From Moraxellaceae bacterium (lineage in GTDB: Bacteria > Pseudomonadota > Gammaproteobacteria > Pseudomonadales > Moraxellaceae): a stretch of 64,000 nucleotides of DNA. A program made the translations under genes and the position numbers. Shown piece by piece: positions 8,649-17,025 of the stretch. The stretch covers positions 1 through 64,000 of the forward strand of contig JAJUIK010000004.1 in NCBI GenBank assembly GCA_029267635.1, read 5' to 3'. Below the pieces are notes generated by a model. That model searched no databases. It was not told the DNA's origin and saw nothing but the letters and a program-made list of their open reading frames with translations. Numbering within the stretch: the first letter of the stretch is position 1; each line of letters begins with the position of its first letter.

Positions 8649-9356
8649 TTAAGACTCTAAAAAGACCGTAAAGTTTTCAACCGGTTCACGTGGTGTGATA
8701 AACGTATTCACAATTGCGTCCGGGTCTGCATAACCTAAGGCAATCGCACACACCAGTTCTTCATCTTCAGATGCTCCTAACACATCCATAACGATGCTAT
8801 GGAAATGGTTCCAGGCAGCTTGCGGGCACGTATCCAGACCACGTGCTTTGGCTGCAATCATGACATTTTGCATCATCATGGCAATATCCATTTTCGCACC
8901 AATGCCCATGGCTTTATGTACGGTAAAATATAGGCCCACTGGCGCATCAAACAGCATGAAGTTACGCAGCTGTTGTGCTGCCATTTTCTCTCTGTCGCCT
9001 TTTTGAATATTGAGTAAACCGTATAAGCCCCAGCCATTTTCACGGCGACGTTCTATAAAGGGAGAAATCCATTTTTGCGGATAATACGCAAAAGTTTCCG
9101 TGTACTGGGCAGCCAGTTCCGGTTGGGCATTAATTTCCTGTTGTGCCTGACACACCCGATTGACCATTTCATCGCGTTTTTTTCCACTGACCACATAGAC
9201 CTGCCACGGCTGTGTATTGGTGCCGGAAGGAGCGCGGCTGGCCACACGCAAAATATCTTTAATTATTTCAGGGTCTACAGGGCGATCTAAAAAGGCACGT
9301 ACCGAATGGCGCGAACTAATCGCTTCATCCACGGATTTGATTTGCTCCAGATTCAT
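8649..9356 (-). CDS. Nitroreductase family FMN oxidoreductase
   Basis: A 235-residue protein of the nitroreductase fold. Visible hallmarks are the FMN-phosphate-binding RHSVRAF (16-22), the SRAPSGTNTQPW motif (about 40-51) and a C-terminal CAIALGYAD followed by an acidic, proline-containing stretch. Family members use NAD(P)H to reduce nitroaromatics, quinones or flavins in the cytoplasm; the physiological substrate is not evident. The ATG is preceded by a good ribosome site (AGGAG, seven bases away). It diverges from the DcaP porin gene across a 457-base AT-rich gap. Confidence 0.9.
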   Translation of the reverse strand: MNLEQIKSVDEAISSRHSVRAFLDRPVDPEIIKDILRVASRAPSGTNTQPWQVYVVSGKKRDEMVNRVCQAQQEINAQPELAAQYTETFAYYPQKWISPFIERRRENGWGLYGLLNIQKGDREKMAAQQLRNFMLFDAPVGLYFTVHKAMGIGAKMDIAMMMQNVMIAAKARGLDTCPQAAWNHFHSIVMDVLGASEDEELVCAIALGYADPDAIVNTFITPREPVENFTVFLES

Positions 9357-9813
9357 CTTTACTCCTGTTTTTTAATGTAAGTGTTGTTTTGTGTACACAC
9401 TATAAGTGATCTGTCGGTGAGTGCAGTATTTTTTTTAAGCAAAAGAACCCAAAAAAATGTGTTTGTCTAGGATTTAAATGTATATCTAAAAGGTATAGCA
9501 AGAGTGGTTATGCTGAAGAAACCAGCTTTTCATGAAGTTGTAATATATTGACATGTTTGCTTTTTAATTCTGTATAAGCATTTGTAAAATAATAAATAAA
9601 TTAAAATAATAAGGGTTTGTTATTAAAAAATAAACATGCTTGAATAAGCATAAAGCGGCAAAAATAGCGAGTTTAATGCGACCAAAGGCGGATGCGACTT
9701 TTGGCGTATATGACTGGAGTTTGTCGACTTTCTAGGTTAAAAATAATGCAAATGAAATGTTCAGCGGAATGAACAAGATCAACAACAATTTTTCGAAGGA
9801 AAGGAAACGAAAG
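9357..9813. other. 457-base AT-rich divergent intergenic region
   Basis: Lies between the divergent nitroreductase and DcaP genes. It holds the promoter candidate at 9548-9577 and then a long, G-poor leader. A partly self-complementary stretch with two GCGAC repeats lies near 9678-9710. I see no credible small gene. Confidence 0.6.
9548..9577 (+). promoter_or_regulatory. Candidate sigma-70 promoter of the DcaP porin gene
   Basis: A perfect -35 hexamer TTGACA (9548-9553) and a -10-like GTATAA (9572-9577) separated by 18 bases. Transcription from here would give a leader of roughly 230 bases before the porin ATG. Confidence 0.5.
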
Positions 9814-11142
9814 ATGAAAATTCAGTCTAAAACTATGGCTGTAAATGCACTTGCTTTGGCAGTTACTTTAGGGATGTCCAGCTTCGCTCAAGCCAATGGT
9901 TCAAATACCGAAGTTGATCAATTACGTAGTGAAGTAAAGGAATTACGCGCACTACTTGAACAATATGTTGCGGCAAAACCAGCCGTGACCATGCCAGCCC
10001 CTGGCACCCCTGCACAAAATTACCCAGCACCAGCGGCAGCACCAAAAGCAAATGGCTTCAGCTTTACGACTCCATCAGGCACAGAAGTGAAATTCTACGG
10101 TAATATCCGTGCCGATGCGTCATATCAGGCTGAAGGCGGTAGTGCTACACGTATGTATAACCAGATCAGTACAGTTCCTTTGGAAGGAAGTTATAAAGGT
10201 ACTACTCCTTTAGAAGCAAGTGACCGTTTAAAAACCACACTGAATTCATCGCGTTTTGGTTTTGATTTTAAAACTCCAACCCAGGTGGGTGATGTGGCGG
10301 GTAAACTTGAAATGGACTTTGTGGGTGGCAAAGATGCTGACCAATTCCGTATCCGTCATGCATACATGACCTATGGTGATTGGTTAGTCGGTCAAACTTG
10401 GTCAAACTTCGCGATTACAGATTATATGCCTGAAACCATTGATGCATTAGGGTATGTGGGTGGCTCGGTAAAACGTACAGCACAGGTACGTTATACCAAG
10501 ACTTTTAATCCAAATACCAAGCTTGCTGTTGGTTTGGAAGATCCTAAAGATTCAGATGCAACGAATGCAATGCGTTTGCCAGCCTTGACTGCACGTTTGG
10601 ATCAAAAATTCGCCAATGGTGCAGGTGTTGTGACTCCGCGTGTAATGGTGGCCGAGAAGAAGACAGCGTCTGATGAAACAACAGCGTGGGGTGTTGGCTT
10701 AGGTATGAAATATAATCTAACGCCATCGACAACCTTTAAAGCGGATTATTACCACGTAAAGGGTGACAGTAGTTATATCTTCTCGTCAAATCCTGGCTAT
10801 ATTGCTAACGCTACAACTACAGAAATTCTTGCTGAAAATGAATTTGATTCCATCACAGTGGGTATTACTCAACAGTTTAATCCGAAATGGCGTGGTACCC
10901 TTGGCTATGGCTATATGAAAGCGGATGATAATAAAGAATATATTGCAGCCAATAATGCACTTGCAGCTGATAAACAGTATTCACTTAATGAAAACTTATG
11001 GCAAGGTTGGGCAAATGTGTTCTATAGCCCAGTGAAACCGCTCAGTTTTGGCCTTGAGTATGTTTACGGTGAGCGTGAAACTTTTGATGGTAAAACTGGT
11101 GAAGATAACCGCGTACAAGCAACCGCAATTTATAACTTCTAA
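9814..11142 (+). CDS. dcaP: DcaP-like outer-membrane porin
   Basis: About 442 residues. A signal peptide ends near the AQA at residue 27. It is followed by a short heptad-like coiled coil (VDQLRSEVKELRALLEQ), an Ala/Pro linker (about 55-75), and a beta-barrel that starts near FYGNIRADASY and ends in the C-terminal phenylalanine used by the barrel-assembly machinery. This layout matches DcaP, a trimeric Acinetobacter channel for dicarboxylates such as phthalate. I chose the ATG at 9814, which starts the signal peptide and follows GAAGGAAAGGAAA; the upstream ATG would add about 19 non-signal residues. Convergent with chrA across the terminator at 11171-11192. Confidence 0.9.
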   Translation: MKIQSKTMAVNALALAVTLGMSSFAQANGSNTEVDQLRSEVKELRALLEQYVAAKPAVTMPAPGTPAQNYPAPAAAPKANGFSFTTPSGTEVKFYGNIRADASYQAEGGSATRMYNQISTVPLEGSYKGTTPLEASDRLKTTLNSSRFGFDFKTPTQVGDVAGKLEMDFVGGKDADQFRIRHAYMTYGDWLVGQTWSNFAITDYMPETIDALGYVGGSVKRTAQVRYTKTFNPNTKLAVGLEDPKDSDATNAMRLPALTARLDQKFANGAGVVTPRVMVAEKKTASDETTAWGVGLGMKYNLTPSTTFKADYYHVKGDSSYIFSSNPGYIANATTTEILAENEFDSITVGITQQFNPKWRGTLGYGYMKADDNKEYIAANNALAADKQYSLNENLWQGWANVFYSPVKPLSFGLEYVYGERETFDGKTGEDNRVQATAIYNF

Positions 11143-11170
11143 TCATGTTTTCATGATTTGAAAGGTTGAA

Positions 11171-11192
11171 AAAAGAGGCTCCGGCCTCTTTT
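11171..11192. terminator. Terminator between dcaP and chrA
   Basis: Stem AAAAGAGGC / GCCTCTTTT with a TCCG loop and T-runs in both directions. Confidence 0.85.
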
Positions 11193-11224
11193 TTATTTTG
11201 CGGTATTCATTTCATATTCAAAAA

Positions 11225-12421
11225 TTAAAACCACGTACTCAATAAAATATAAAGGATAAAACTGCCAGGAATACTCACCAGTACTGGCAGTTTGGTTTTT
11301 AATAAGGCAATCACCAAAATCACGAAAGCAAGATCGAGTCCACTACGTAGCTGCTGCATGCCCATATTCAGTACCAGCGCAAACAACAAACCCACCACTG
11401 CTGCGTTAATGCCGATTACTGCTTTTTGAATCTGGTTTTGTGCCATAAAGCGTGACCAGTAAGGCAATAGGCCAAAAATGAGCAAAAAGGACGGTAAGAA
11501 AATTGCAATGGTCGCAATCACGGCATTCAGTACTGGAAACGGCGTCATTGGAATAAATGAACCAATGAAACTGGCAAAAGTAAATAATGGACCGGGAATC
11601 AACTGCGCCAGCGCATAGCCTAAGTCAAATTGCTGTGCCGAAATCAACTGGGTATTTACAAACTCCTGATGCAGTAAAGGCAAGACGACATGGCCGCCCC
11701 CAAACACCAAAGCTGCGGTTTGGTAAAAACCTTGTATTGTCTCTACCAGCACATGCGGCGAGAGCCATTGGATGAGTGCAAACAGTACAAATAGACCGAA
11801 AAAAGCCACTAACCAGAGATAAGCGAATGTGTGATTATTCTGGGTCGATGTAATGGCTGGTTGAGTACTGAGTGTTTTTAAAGGTGTATTTTTTTGGGAT
11901 AAGAACAGACCCACGATTGCCGCGATAAGAATCACGATGATCTGATTCAAGGCGATCGGCACAAACATAACAAACAGTGTGGCCGCCAGCATCAGTAAAT
12001 AATGCCAAGGCTGTTTACAAAAGCTGTTGAGCATTTGCCAGAAAGCGACTGCCACAATACCCAGCACAATCAGCTGAATCCCATGAAAGGCATTGAGATT
12101 AAGCAAATCACTGAGCTGATAGCTGAGTAAGGCAAAAGCGGTCATCAGCACAGCTGAAGGCAAGGTAAATCCGACCCAGGCCCAAAAGGCCCCGGCATAT
12201 CCTTTTTGCAAATAGCCAATACCCATGCCGACCTGACTGCTGGTGGGGCCGGGCAATAGCTGTGCCAAAGCCACCAGTTGCCCATAGTGTTGATCTTCCA
12301 GCCAGTGCAGTTTCTTGACAAAAACTTGATGGAAAAATACCAGATGGGCTGCCGGTCCGCCAAAAGAAGTACAACCTAATTTTAAAAAGGTCAAGAAAAT
12401 TTGCCAGAGGGTTGGGGGCAT
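11225..12421 (-). CDS. chrA: Chromate transporter ChrA
   Basis: A 398-residue membrane protein made of two CHR half-domains. The first carries the family motifs FGGPAAHLVFF (about 21-31) and LLPGPTSSQ (about 54-62). The second repeats them as FGGGHVVLPLL and LIPGPLFTFASF. Long ChrA proteins export chromate from the cytoplasm and confer tolerance; some homologues may carry other oxyanions such as sulfate. No chrB regulator is nearby. The ATG has no strong ribosome site, but the first CHR motifs follow at the usual distance. Confidence 0.9.
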   Translation of the reverse strand: MPPTLWQIFLTFLKLGCTSFGGPAAHLVFFHQVFVKKLHWLEDQHYGQLVALAQLLPGPTSSQVGMGIGYLQKGYAGAFWAWVGFTLPSAVLMTAFALLSYQLSDLLNLNAFHGIQLIVLGIVAVAFWQMLNSFCKQPWHYLLMLAATLFVMFVPIALNQIIVILIAAIVGLFLSQKNTPLKTLSTQPAITSTQNNHTFAYLWLVAFFGLFVLFALIQWLSPHVLVETIQGFYQTAALVFGGGHVVLPLLHQEFVNTQLISAQQFDLGYALAQLIPGPLFTFASFIGSFIPMTPFPVLNAVIATIAIFLPSFLLIFGLLPYWSRFMAQNQIQKAVIGINAAVVGLLFALVLNMGMQQLRSGLDLAFVILVIALLKTKLPVLVSIPGSFILYILLSTWF

Positions 12422-12550
12422 GAGAATTGCTTTTGTTTGGATTGAATCTTTGGCAGTATAAAAAGAGAAGGTGACGATTTAAATAAATACAACAGTATTA
12501 TGAGGATCTGATCCGTACACTCGGGCTGCAAAGTAAGAGGTGCATTGACT

Positions 12551-13540
12551 ATGAAGCAGATGAAATTATGGGTAATCGGAATTTCGATGGTATGTGTAGG
12601 CTGTCAGCAATTACCGACCACATCTTCCGCTGTCGCTGCGCCACTCATGCAGGCCGCTAAGGTATCTGACGCACAGTCCAGACCCAGCCGGATCGATTTC
12701 CATCAACTCAAACAAACTGAAAAACGTCCCGTAATTGCTTTGGTCTTGGGCAGTGGTGGTGCGCGTGGTTATGCACATATTGGGGTGATTCAGGTACTGG
12801 AACAATATGGCATTCAACCGGATTTTATCGTGGGAACCAGTGCGGGCAGTATCGTCGGCTCTATTTATGCCAGTGGTAAAAATGCAGATGAACTGCGTGA
12901 AATTGCGTTAAAAATGAAACCGACCGATGTACGCGATATTACCTTGGCAAAAAAAGGCTTTTTTGACGGTCAAAAAATTGAAGATTACGTCAATAGTCAG
13001 GTGGCCAATGTGCCTCTAGAACAGCTGAAAATTCCGATGTATGTGGTGGCAACGCAGCTGAAAGCCGGAAAAAAAGTGGTGTTTAATTATGGCAATACTG
13101 GTCAGTCGGTACGTGCTTCGGTTTCTATTCCCAGCATGTTTATTCCCGCGCAAATTGCAGGTGAAGAATATGTCGATGGCGGTGTGGTTAGCCCTGTTCC
13201 AGTGGAAGTGGCACGAGATTTAGGTGCAGATGTGATTATCGCAGTTGATATTCTGGCACAACCGATCCATACGGAAACGACCAATGTATGGGGATTGTTT
13301 AACCAAAACATCAATATCATGCAAAATCGGCTGGCCAAAGAAGAATTGCAATATGCGGATATCGTGATTCAGCCCGATTTACGTGAAAAAGCACATATTT
13401 TTGATGTCAAAGGGCGTGAGGCAACGATGCAGGCGGGCGTTGCAGCTGCATTGGCACAAATCAATGCCATTGAAGTGACCTTAGTGAATAAACAACTGCA
13501 ATTTGGCAAGAGCTTGAAAGCCTTAACAGCGAAAAACTAG
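12551..13540 (+). CDS. Patatin-like phospholipase lipoprotein (RssA/NTE type)
   Basis: A 329-residue patatin-fold hydrolase. The oxyanion-hole loop GSGGARG is at 67-73, the nucleophile elbow GTSAG at 95-99 (Ser97) and the catalytic aspartate in VDGG (Asp209), so the Ser-Asp dyad is intact. The N-terminus looks like a lipoprotein signal with the lipid-attachment Cys at residue 18 (VCVGC), suggesting it is tethered to the envelope. The frame extends two codons upstream to a TTG at 12545; the ATG at 12551 has AAGAGG ten bases before it and is preferred, though the TTG lies only four bases after the same site. Substrate is probably a phospholipid or lysolipid; this is inferred from family. Confidence 0.87.
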   Translation: MKQMKLWVIGISMVCVGCQQLPTTSSAVAAPLMQAAKVSDAQSRPSRIDFHQLKQTEKRPVIALVLGSGGARGYAHIGVIQVLEQYGIQPDFIVGTSAGSIVGSIYASGKNADELREIALKMKPTDVRDITLAKKGFFDGQKIEDYVNSQVANVPLEQLKIPMYVVATQLKAGKKVVFNYGNTGQSVRASVSIPSMFIPAQIAGEEYVDGGVVSPVPVEVARDLGADVIIAVDILAQPIHTETTNVWGLFNQNINIMQNRLAKEELQYADIVIQPDLREKAHIFDVKGREATMQAGVAAALAQINAIEVTLVNKQLQFGKSLKALTAKN

Positions 13541-13885
13541 ATCCGCGTTTTAGATTAGATGAGCGGACAGGGATAGGTCTGCTGGCTGAATGGCTAGCAG
13601 TCGTCATCTGACTCTGCTGCCTAGCAGCGAAATTTATGAACTCTTTTAAATAAGAACAGGTTGTTAAAGAAGCAGAACTATTCTTTATTATAGTTTTAAC
13701 TTTCTGTTTAATTGGATTATTTTGTTTGGATTATAGGCTTTGTTAAAGTATTCATAGACTTATATTTACCGGCTATTGAAAAATAATTATACTTTTTCGC
13801 TCTCACTCCCGCACGTTGAAATGTTCATCAACACATGATGTATTGAACCAGCGTAAGATCATCATACAAAAATATAGGTTCAATC
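13541..13885. other. Intergenic region after the patatin gene
   Basis: 345 bases. Just after the patatin stop there are GC-rich, partly self-complementary stretches around CTGCTGCCTAGCAG (13613-13626) without a T-run, so they are poor terminator candidates. The rest is AT-rich and must contain the promoter of the small gene at 13886. Nothing else seen. Confidence 0.5.
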
Positions 13886-14062
13886 ATGAAAAATATTCAA
13901 ATTGGTCAGCAGGTTAAATTAGCCACGATGGAACATCTGGCCTTTGAAGTGGTAGAAATCAATACGGATGGTTCATTCCAAATCCAGGCACAGCTCGATG
14001 ATAATAATATTTTGCAATATGACCATATCGTGGCCGAAATGCTCTGTGTGATTGAAAAATGA
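13886..14062 (+). CDS. Small hypothetical protein, 58 residues
   Basis: A 58-codon frame starting at ATG 13886 and ending in TGA at 14060-14062. It starts MKNIQIGQQVKLATMEHLAF and ends CVIEK. The composition is that of a real small acidic beta-rich protein (alternating hydrophobics, DNNILQYD, conserved-looking GQQVKLA), and codon use matches neighbouring genes. GGTT about six bases before the ATG is a weak ribosome site. It is flanked by AT-rich gaps and is therefore a separate transcription unit. I do not recognise a family; the early IGQQVKL stretch suggests a small beta-barrel, but this is a guess. Confidence 0.6.
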   Translation: MKNIQIGQQVKLATMEHLAFEVVEINTDGSFQIQAQLDDNNILQYDHIVAEMLCVIEK

Positions 14063-14547
14063 GGTGATTACACTGTAATGGCGTGAACTGAAAATAGCTT
14101 AACTGAATTGTTCAAGACCAAAAGTTCACTCTGCGATATGGATGAAATTTGTCTGTGATATTCAGGTGCATTTCTGCTTAAAAATAGATTGTGTTGAGAT
14201 GAAAGCTGAACCGATTGTGGTGGTCGAGCAGTAGGTGATTGAGGTGGCTGGACCGGTTTATGCGGATTTTAAAAGCAAAAAGTTTTTAGATTGCGATACA
14301 TTTCAAAATTATTTTGGATTTTATTGTTCTGCGATGTGATAGGATTGATTTTGCTGTAAATTAATTATATTTTTAAAAATCAATATCTTGTGGTTTTTTA
14401 TTGTCTTATCTATATGTTTTTCTGAATCAAAATAGGAAAAGAATAAGAAATGATGATGACAATTTGTGGATTTTCACATTTTTTTTGAAGTAAAAACGAT
14501 ATAATACTAAAGGAGTATATCTTACCTGTTATTGAGTTTCGTCAATC
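14063..14547. other. 485-base AT-rich intergenic region
   Basis: Contains a possible degraded small reading frame (14199-14339, interrupted by an amber codon) and, near the 3' end, a perfect -10 hexamer TATAAT at 14500-14505 that probably serves the thioesterase gene. No good -35 lies 17 bases upstream of it. No complete gene seen. Confidence 0.5.
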
Positions 14548-15066
14548 ATGTCCCCTTTAGATCAAATTACGCATATCTTGGACGATCAGTCCGAGTTAAC
14601 CATGTCTATTTTAATGACGCCTGATATGGCAAATTTTTCAGGTAATGTACATGGGGGGACGATTTTAAAGTTACTGGATCAGGTGGCCTATGCCTGCGCG
14701 AGCCGTTATTCAGGCAGTTATGTCGTGACTTTGTCGGTGGATAAGGTGACCTTTAAGGAACCGGTTCGTGTGGGTGAACTAGTGACTTTCTTGGCCAGTG
14801 TCAATCACGTGGGTCGTACTTCGATGGAAATCGGTATTCGCGTTGAAGCGCAGAATATTCAAAAACGTACCGTACGCCATACCAATAGCTGCTATTTCAC
14901 CATGGTGGCGGTGGATGAAGAGGGTAAACCGCGTGAAGTGCCAGCATTGAATTTGGATAATGACTGGAAACGTTGCCGTTTTGAGGCGGCAGAACAACGT
15001 AAGGTTTTACGTTTGCAAAGTACCCAAGCGCCATCTTGCAGTATCCATAAGAAATCGAGCACATAA
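14548..15066 (+). CDS. Acyl-CoA thioesterase (hotdog fold, YciA-like)
   Basis: A 172-residue single hotdog-domain protein. The signature region has Asn33, the HGG turn at 35-37, and Asp44 in the central helix (LLDQVAYACASRYSG), which match the catalytic Asn/Asp arrangement of the YciA/BACH thioesterase group. These cytoplasmic enzymes hydrolyse acyl-CoA to free acid and CoA and usually work as hexamers. Chain-length preference cannot be read. A C-terminal extension of about 20 residues after the fold is rich in Ser and Lys. Single-gene unit ended by the hairpin at 15091-15119. Confidence 0.9.
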   Translation: MSPLDQITHILDDQSELTMSILMTPDMANFSGNVHGGTILKLLDQVAYACASRYSGSYVVTLSVDKVTFKEPVRVGELVTFLASVNHVGRTSMEIGIRVEAQNIQKRTVRHTNSCYFTMVAVDEEGKPREVPALNLDNDWKRCRFEAAEQRKVLRLQSTQAPSCSIHKKSST

Positions 15067-15090
15067 TGTTGCGTGCCGGATAATCTCGAG

Positions 15091-15119
15091 AAAAAGGTCT
15101 TTGCTTAAGGGCCTTTTTT
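15091..15119 (+). terminator. Intrinsic terminator after the thioesterase gene
   Basis: AAAAAGGTC pairs with GGCCTTTTT (one G-T pair) and is followed by a T-run. Confidence 0.7.
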
Positions 15120-15185
15120 TATGCCTATTATTTTTAAGGTAAATGTCCGAAGTAACTAGGCATCGGTAACAATTTGGATTAATAT

Positions 15186-15200
15186 GAAACGATACGTTTC
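15186..15200. promoter_or_regulatory. Palindrome before the TetR gene, likely TetR operator
   Basis: GAAACGATACGTTTC: a perfect 6-3-6 inverted repeat starting 36 bases before the TetR start codon. Its size and position fit self-regulation by a TetR dimer; that role is inferred. Confidence 0.5.
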
Positions 15201-15221
15201 GTTTTTAATGGGTGTTCTGCA

Positions 15222-15782
15222 ATGACAGAAACTGAAAAATGTTCACGCCGTAAGCAACTGATTGTCGACGCTGTCAGGGCTGCTTTGCAGGAACAAGATT
15301 ATGCCCATTTAACCATTGAGAATGTTGCAGCACGTGCAGGCGTGGGCAAGTCGACGATTTACCGTTGGTGGAAACACAAGTCAGATCTGGTTTTTGATGC
15401 CTTTAAACAGCAAACCGAGTCGGTCTTTGAACTAGATTTTAACCGTTCTTTGCAAGCTAATCTGGAGCAGCAATTATTCAGATTGGCGTCAGCACTGAAT
15501 CATCCGGTGGGGCGTGCCTTATTGGTGGTGATGGCAGAAAACCGTGAAGCGGCAGGCGAGTTCTTTAAGCAGTATTTACTGCCGCGCCGTGAACAGACAC
15601 GTAAACTGATTGAGCTGGCCATTCAGCGTGGTGAAATCCGGGCCGATTATCCATTTGAACTGATGCTTGATACCTTATACGGGCCGATCCATTACCAGAT
15701 TATCTTTTTTAACCGCATGCCGGATCGTGCCTATATTGAGGCCTTGGTTGATCTCGTGCTGCAACCGATTTTATTGCCTTAA
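15222..15782 (+). CDS. TetR/AcrR family transcriptional regulator
   Basis: A 186-residue regulator. The N-terminal helix-turn-helix spans about residues 31-56 (TIENVAARAGVGKSTIYRWW), the standard TetR signature. The remaining 130 residues form an all-helical ligand-binding and dimerisation domain that ends in VDLVLQPIL. It is first in a co-directional run with an MFS transporter (33 bases on) and a LysR regulator. The palindrome 22 bases upstream is the obvious binding site. A local repressor of the transporter gene is the simplest reading; the ligand is unknown. Confidence 0.9.
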   Translation: MTETEKCSRRKQLIVDAVRAALQEQDYAHLTIENVAARAGVGKSTIYRWWKHKSDLVFDAFKQQTESVFELDFNRSLQANLEQQLFRLASALNHPVGRALLVVMAENREAAGEFFKQYLLPRREQTRKLIELAIQRGEIRADYPFELMLDTLYGPIHYQIIFFNRMPDRAYIEALVDLVLQPILLP

Positions 15783-15815
15783 GTCTTTTCCCATTTGTGC
15801 AAGTTGAGATCCCCC

Positions 15816-17009
15816 ATGTCCACTGCGGCTGTTGAAAAGTTATGGAACCGCTCATTTTTATTATGTGTGGCGACAAACCTGTTCCTGTTTATTTATTACT
15901 ATGCCTTGTTAACCATCTTGCCGATTTACATTATGAAAGCGTTGGGGGGCTCGGTAAGTCAGGCTGGACTAGCCCTAACCCTGTTTCTGGTTTCTTCCAT
16001 TGCCATTCGTCCTTTTTCAGGGTTGATCATTGAAAAAGTCGGTAAGAAAAAAGCCTTCTTGGCTTCATCCGCAATGTTTATGTTGTTGGCCTTGGGCTAT
16101 CTGTTCGTCGACAGCATGTTGGCGCTACTGGCCATCCGCTTTGTACATGGTATCTGGTTCAGCGTGTTAACGACGGTCACCGTGCCGATTGCCAACGAGT
16201 TTATTCCAGAACAGCGTAAAGGTGAGGGCATGGGCTATTATGTGATGTCCACCAATCTGGCGGTGGTATTCGGGCCATTAATTGCCTTGACTGTGGTGCA
16301 GTACAGTAATTTTACGACCTTATTTGCCGTGCTGACCGGAATTATCGCGTTGAGTTTCATTTTCTGTCTGATGATTCCAGTCAAAGAACATGTCCAATCT
16401 ATGATGTTGTCGCAAGATGAAGTCCGCCCTAAATTTAGTTGGCACCATATTATTGAAACGCGTGCCGTACCGATCGGTTTTGTGGCCTTGGTGACTTCTT
16501 TTGCCTATTCCAGCATTATGAGCTTTATTACGGCCTATAGTGAAAGTAAGCATCTGTTGGCCTATACCAGTCTGTTTTTTATTGTTTTTGCGATCTCGAT
16601 GATTGTGGTTCGTCCCTGGATTGGCAAAATTTATGACCGTAAAGGTCCGAGTGCCGTGATTTATCCTTCCTTCCTGTTTTTTGCCTTGGGTCTATTTACC
16701 GTGAGCATGATGACCAATCAATGGATTTTATGGTTGTCTGCGGTGTTTATCGGGATTGGATATGGTTCATTATTTCCATGTTTTCAAACCTTAGCGATTC
16801 AGGCGGTACCAAAAGAACGGATGGGACATGCCATTTCCACCTTTTTCACCTTGTTTGATCTCGGGATGGCGGTGGGATCGGTTGTGTTGGGACTGGTGAT
16901 CGCACGTTTTGGTTTTGAAAGTACCTATGCCTTATGTGCAGTGCTGGTACTGCTTACCGTGCTGTTATACAAAGCGACGGTAGCCAGCCATTTAGTAAAA
17001 AAAGCCTAA
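15816..17009 (+). CDS. MFS transporter, substrate unknown
   Basis: About 397 residues with twelve predicted membrane helices and an MFS loop motif (GLIIEKVGKKKAF) after helix 2, with a second similar loop (GKIYDRKGPSA) after helix 8. I chose the ATG at 15816; the longer frame begins with a TTG at 15795 and adds seven residues. It follows the TetR gene and precedes the LysR gene by 16 bases, so all three are probably one operon. A drug or aromatic-compound exporter is likely given two local regulators; direction and substrate are not determined. Confidence 0.85.
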   Translation: MSTAAVEKLWNRSFLLCVATNLFLFIYYYALLTILPIYIMKALGGSVSQAGLALTLFLVSSIAIRPFSGLIIEKVGKKKAFLASSAMFMLLALGYLFVDSMLALLAIRFVHGIWFSVLTTVTVPIANEFIPEQRKGEGMGYYVMSTNLAVVFGPLIALTVVQYSNFTTLFAVLTGIIALSFIFCLMIPVKEHVQSMMLSQDEVRPKFSWHHIIETRAVPIGFVALVTSFAYSSIMSFITAYSESKHLLAYTSLFFIVFAISMIVVRPWIGKIYDRKGPSAVIYPSFLFFALGLFTVSMMTNQWILWLSAVFIGIGYGSLFPCFQTLAIQAVPKERMGHAISTFFTLFDLGMAVGSVVLGLVIARFGFESTYALCAVLVLLTVLLYKATVASHLVKKA

Positions 17010-17025
17010 AAGGGAGTGGGAGAAA

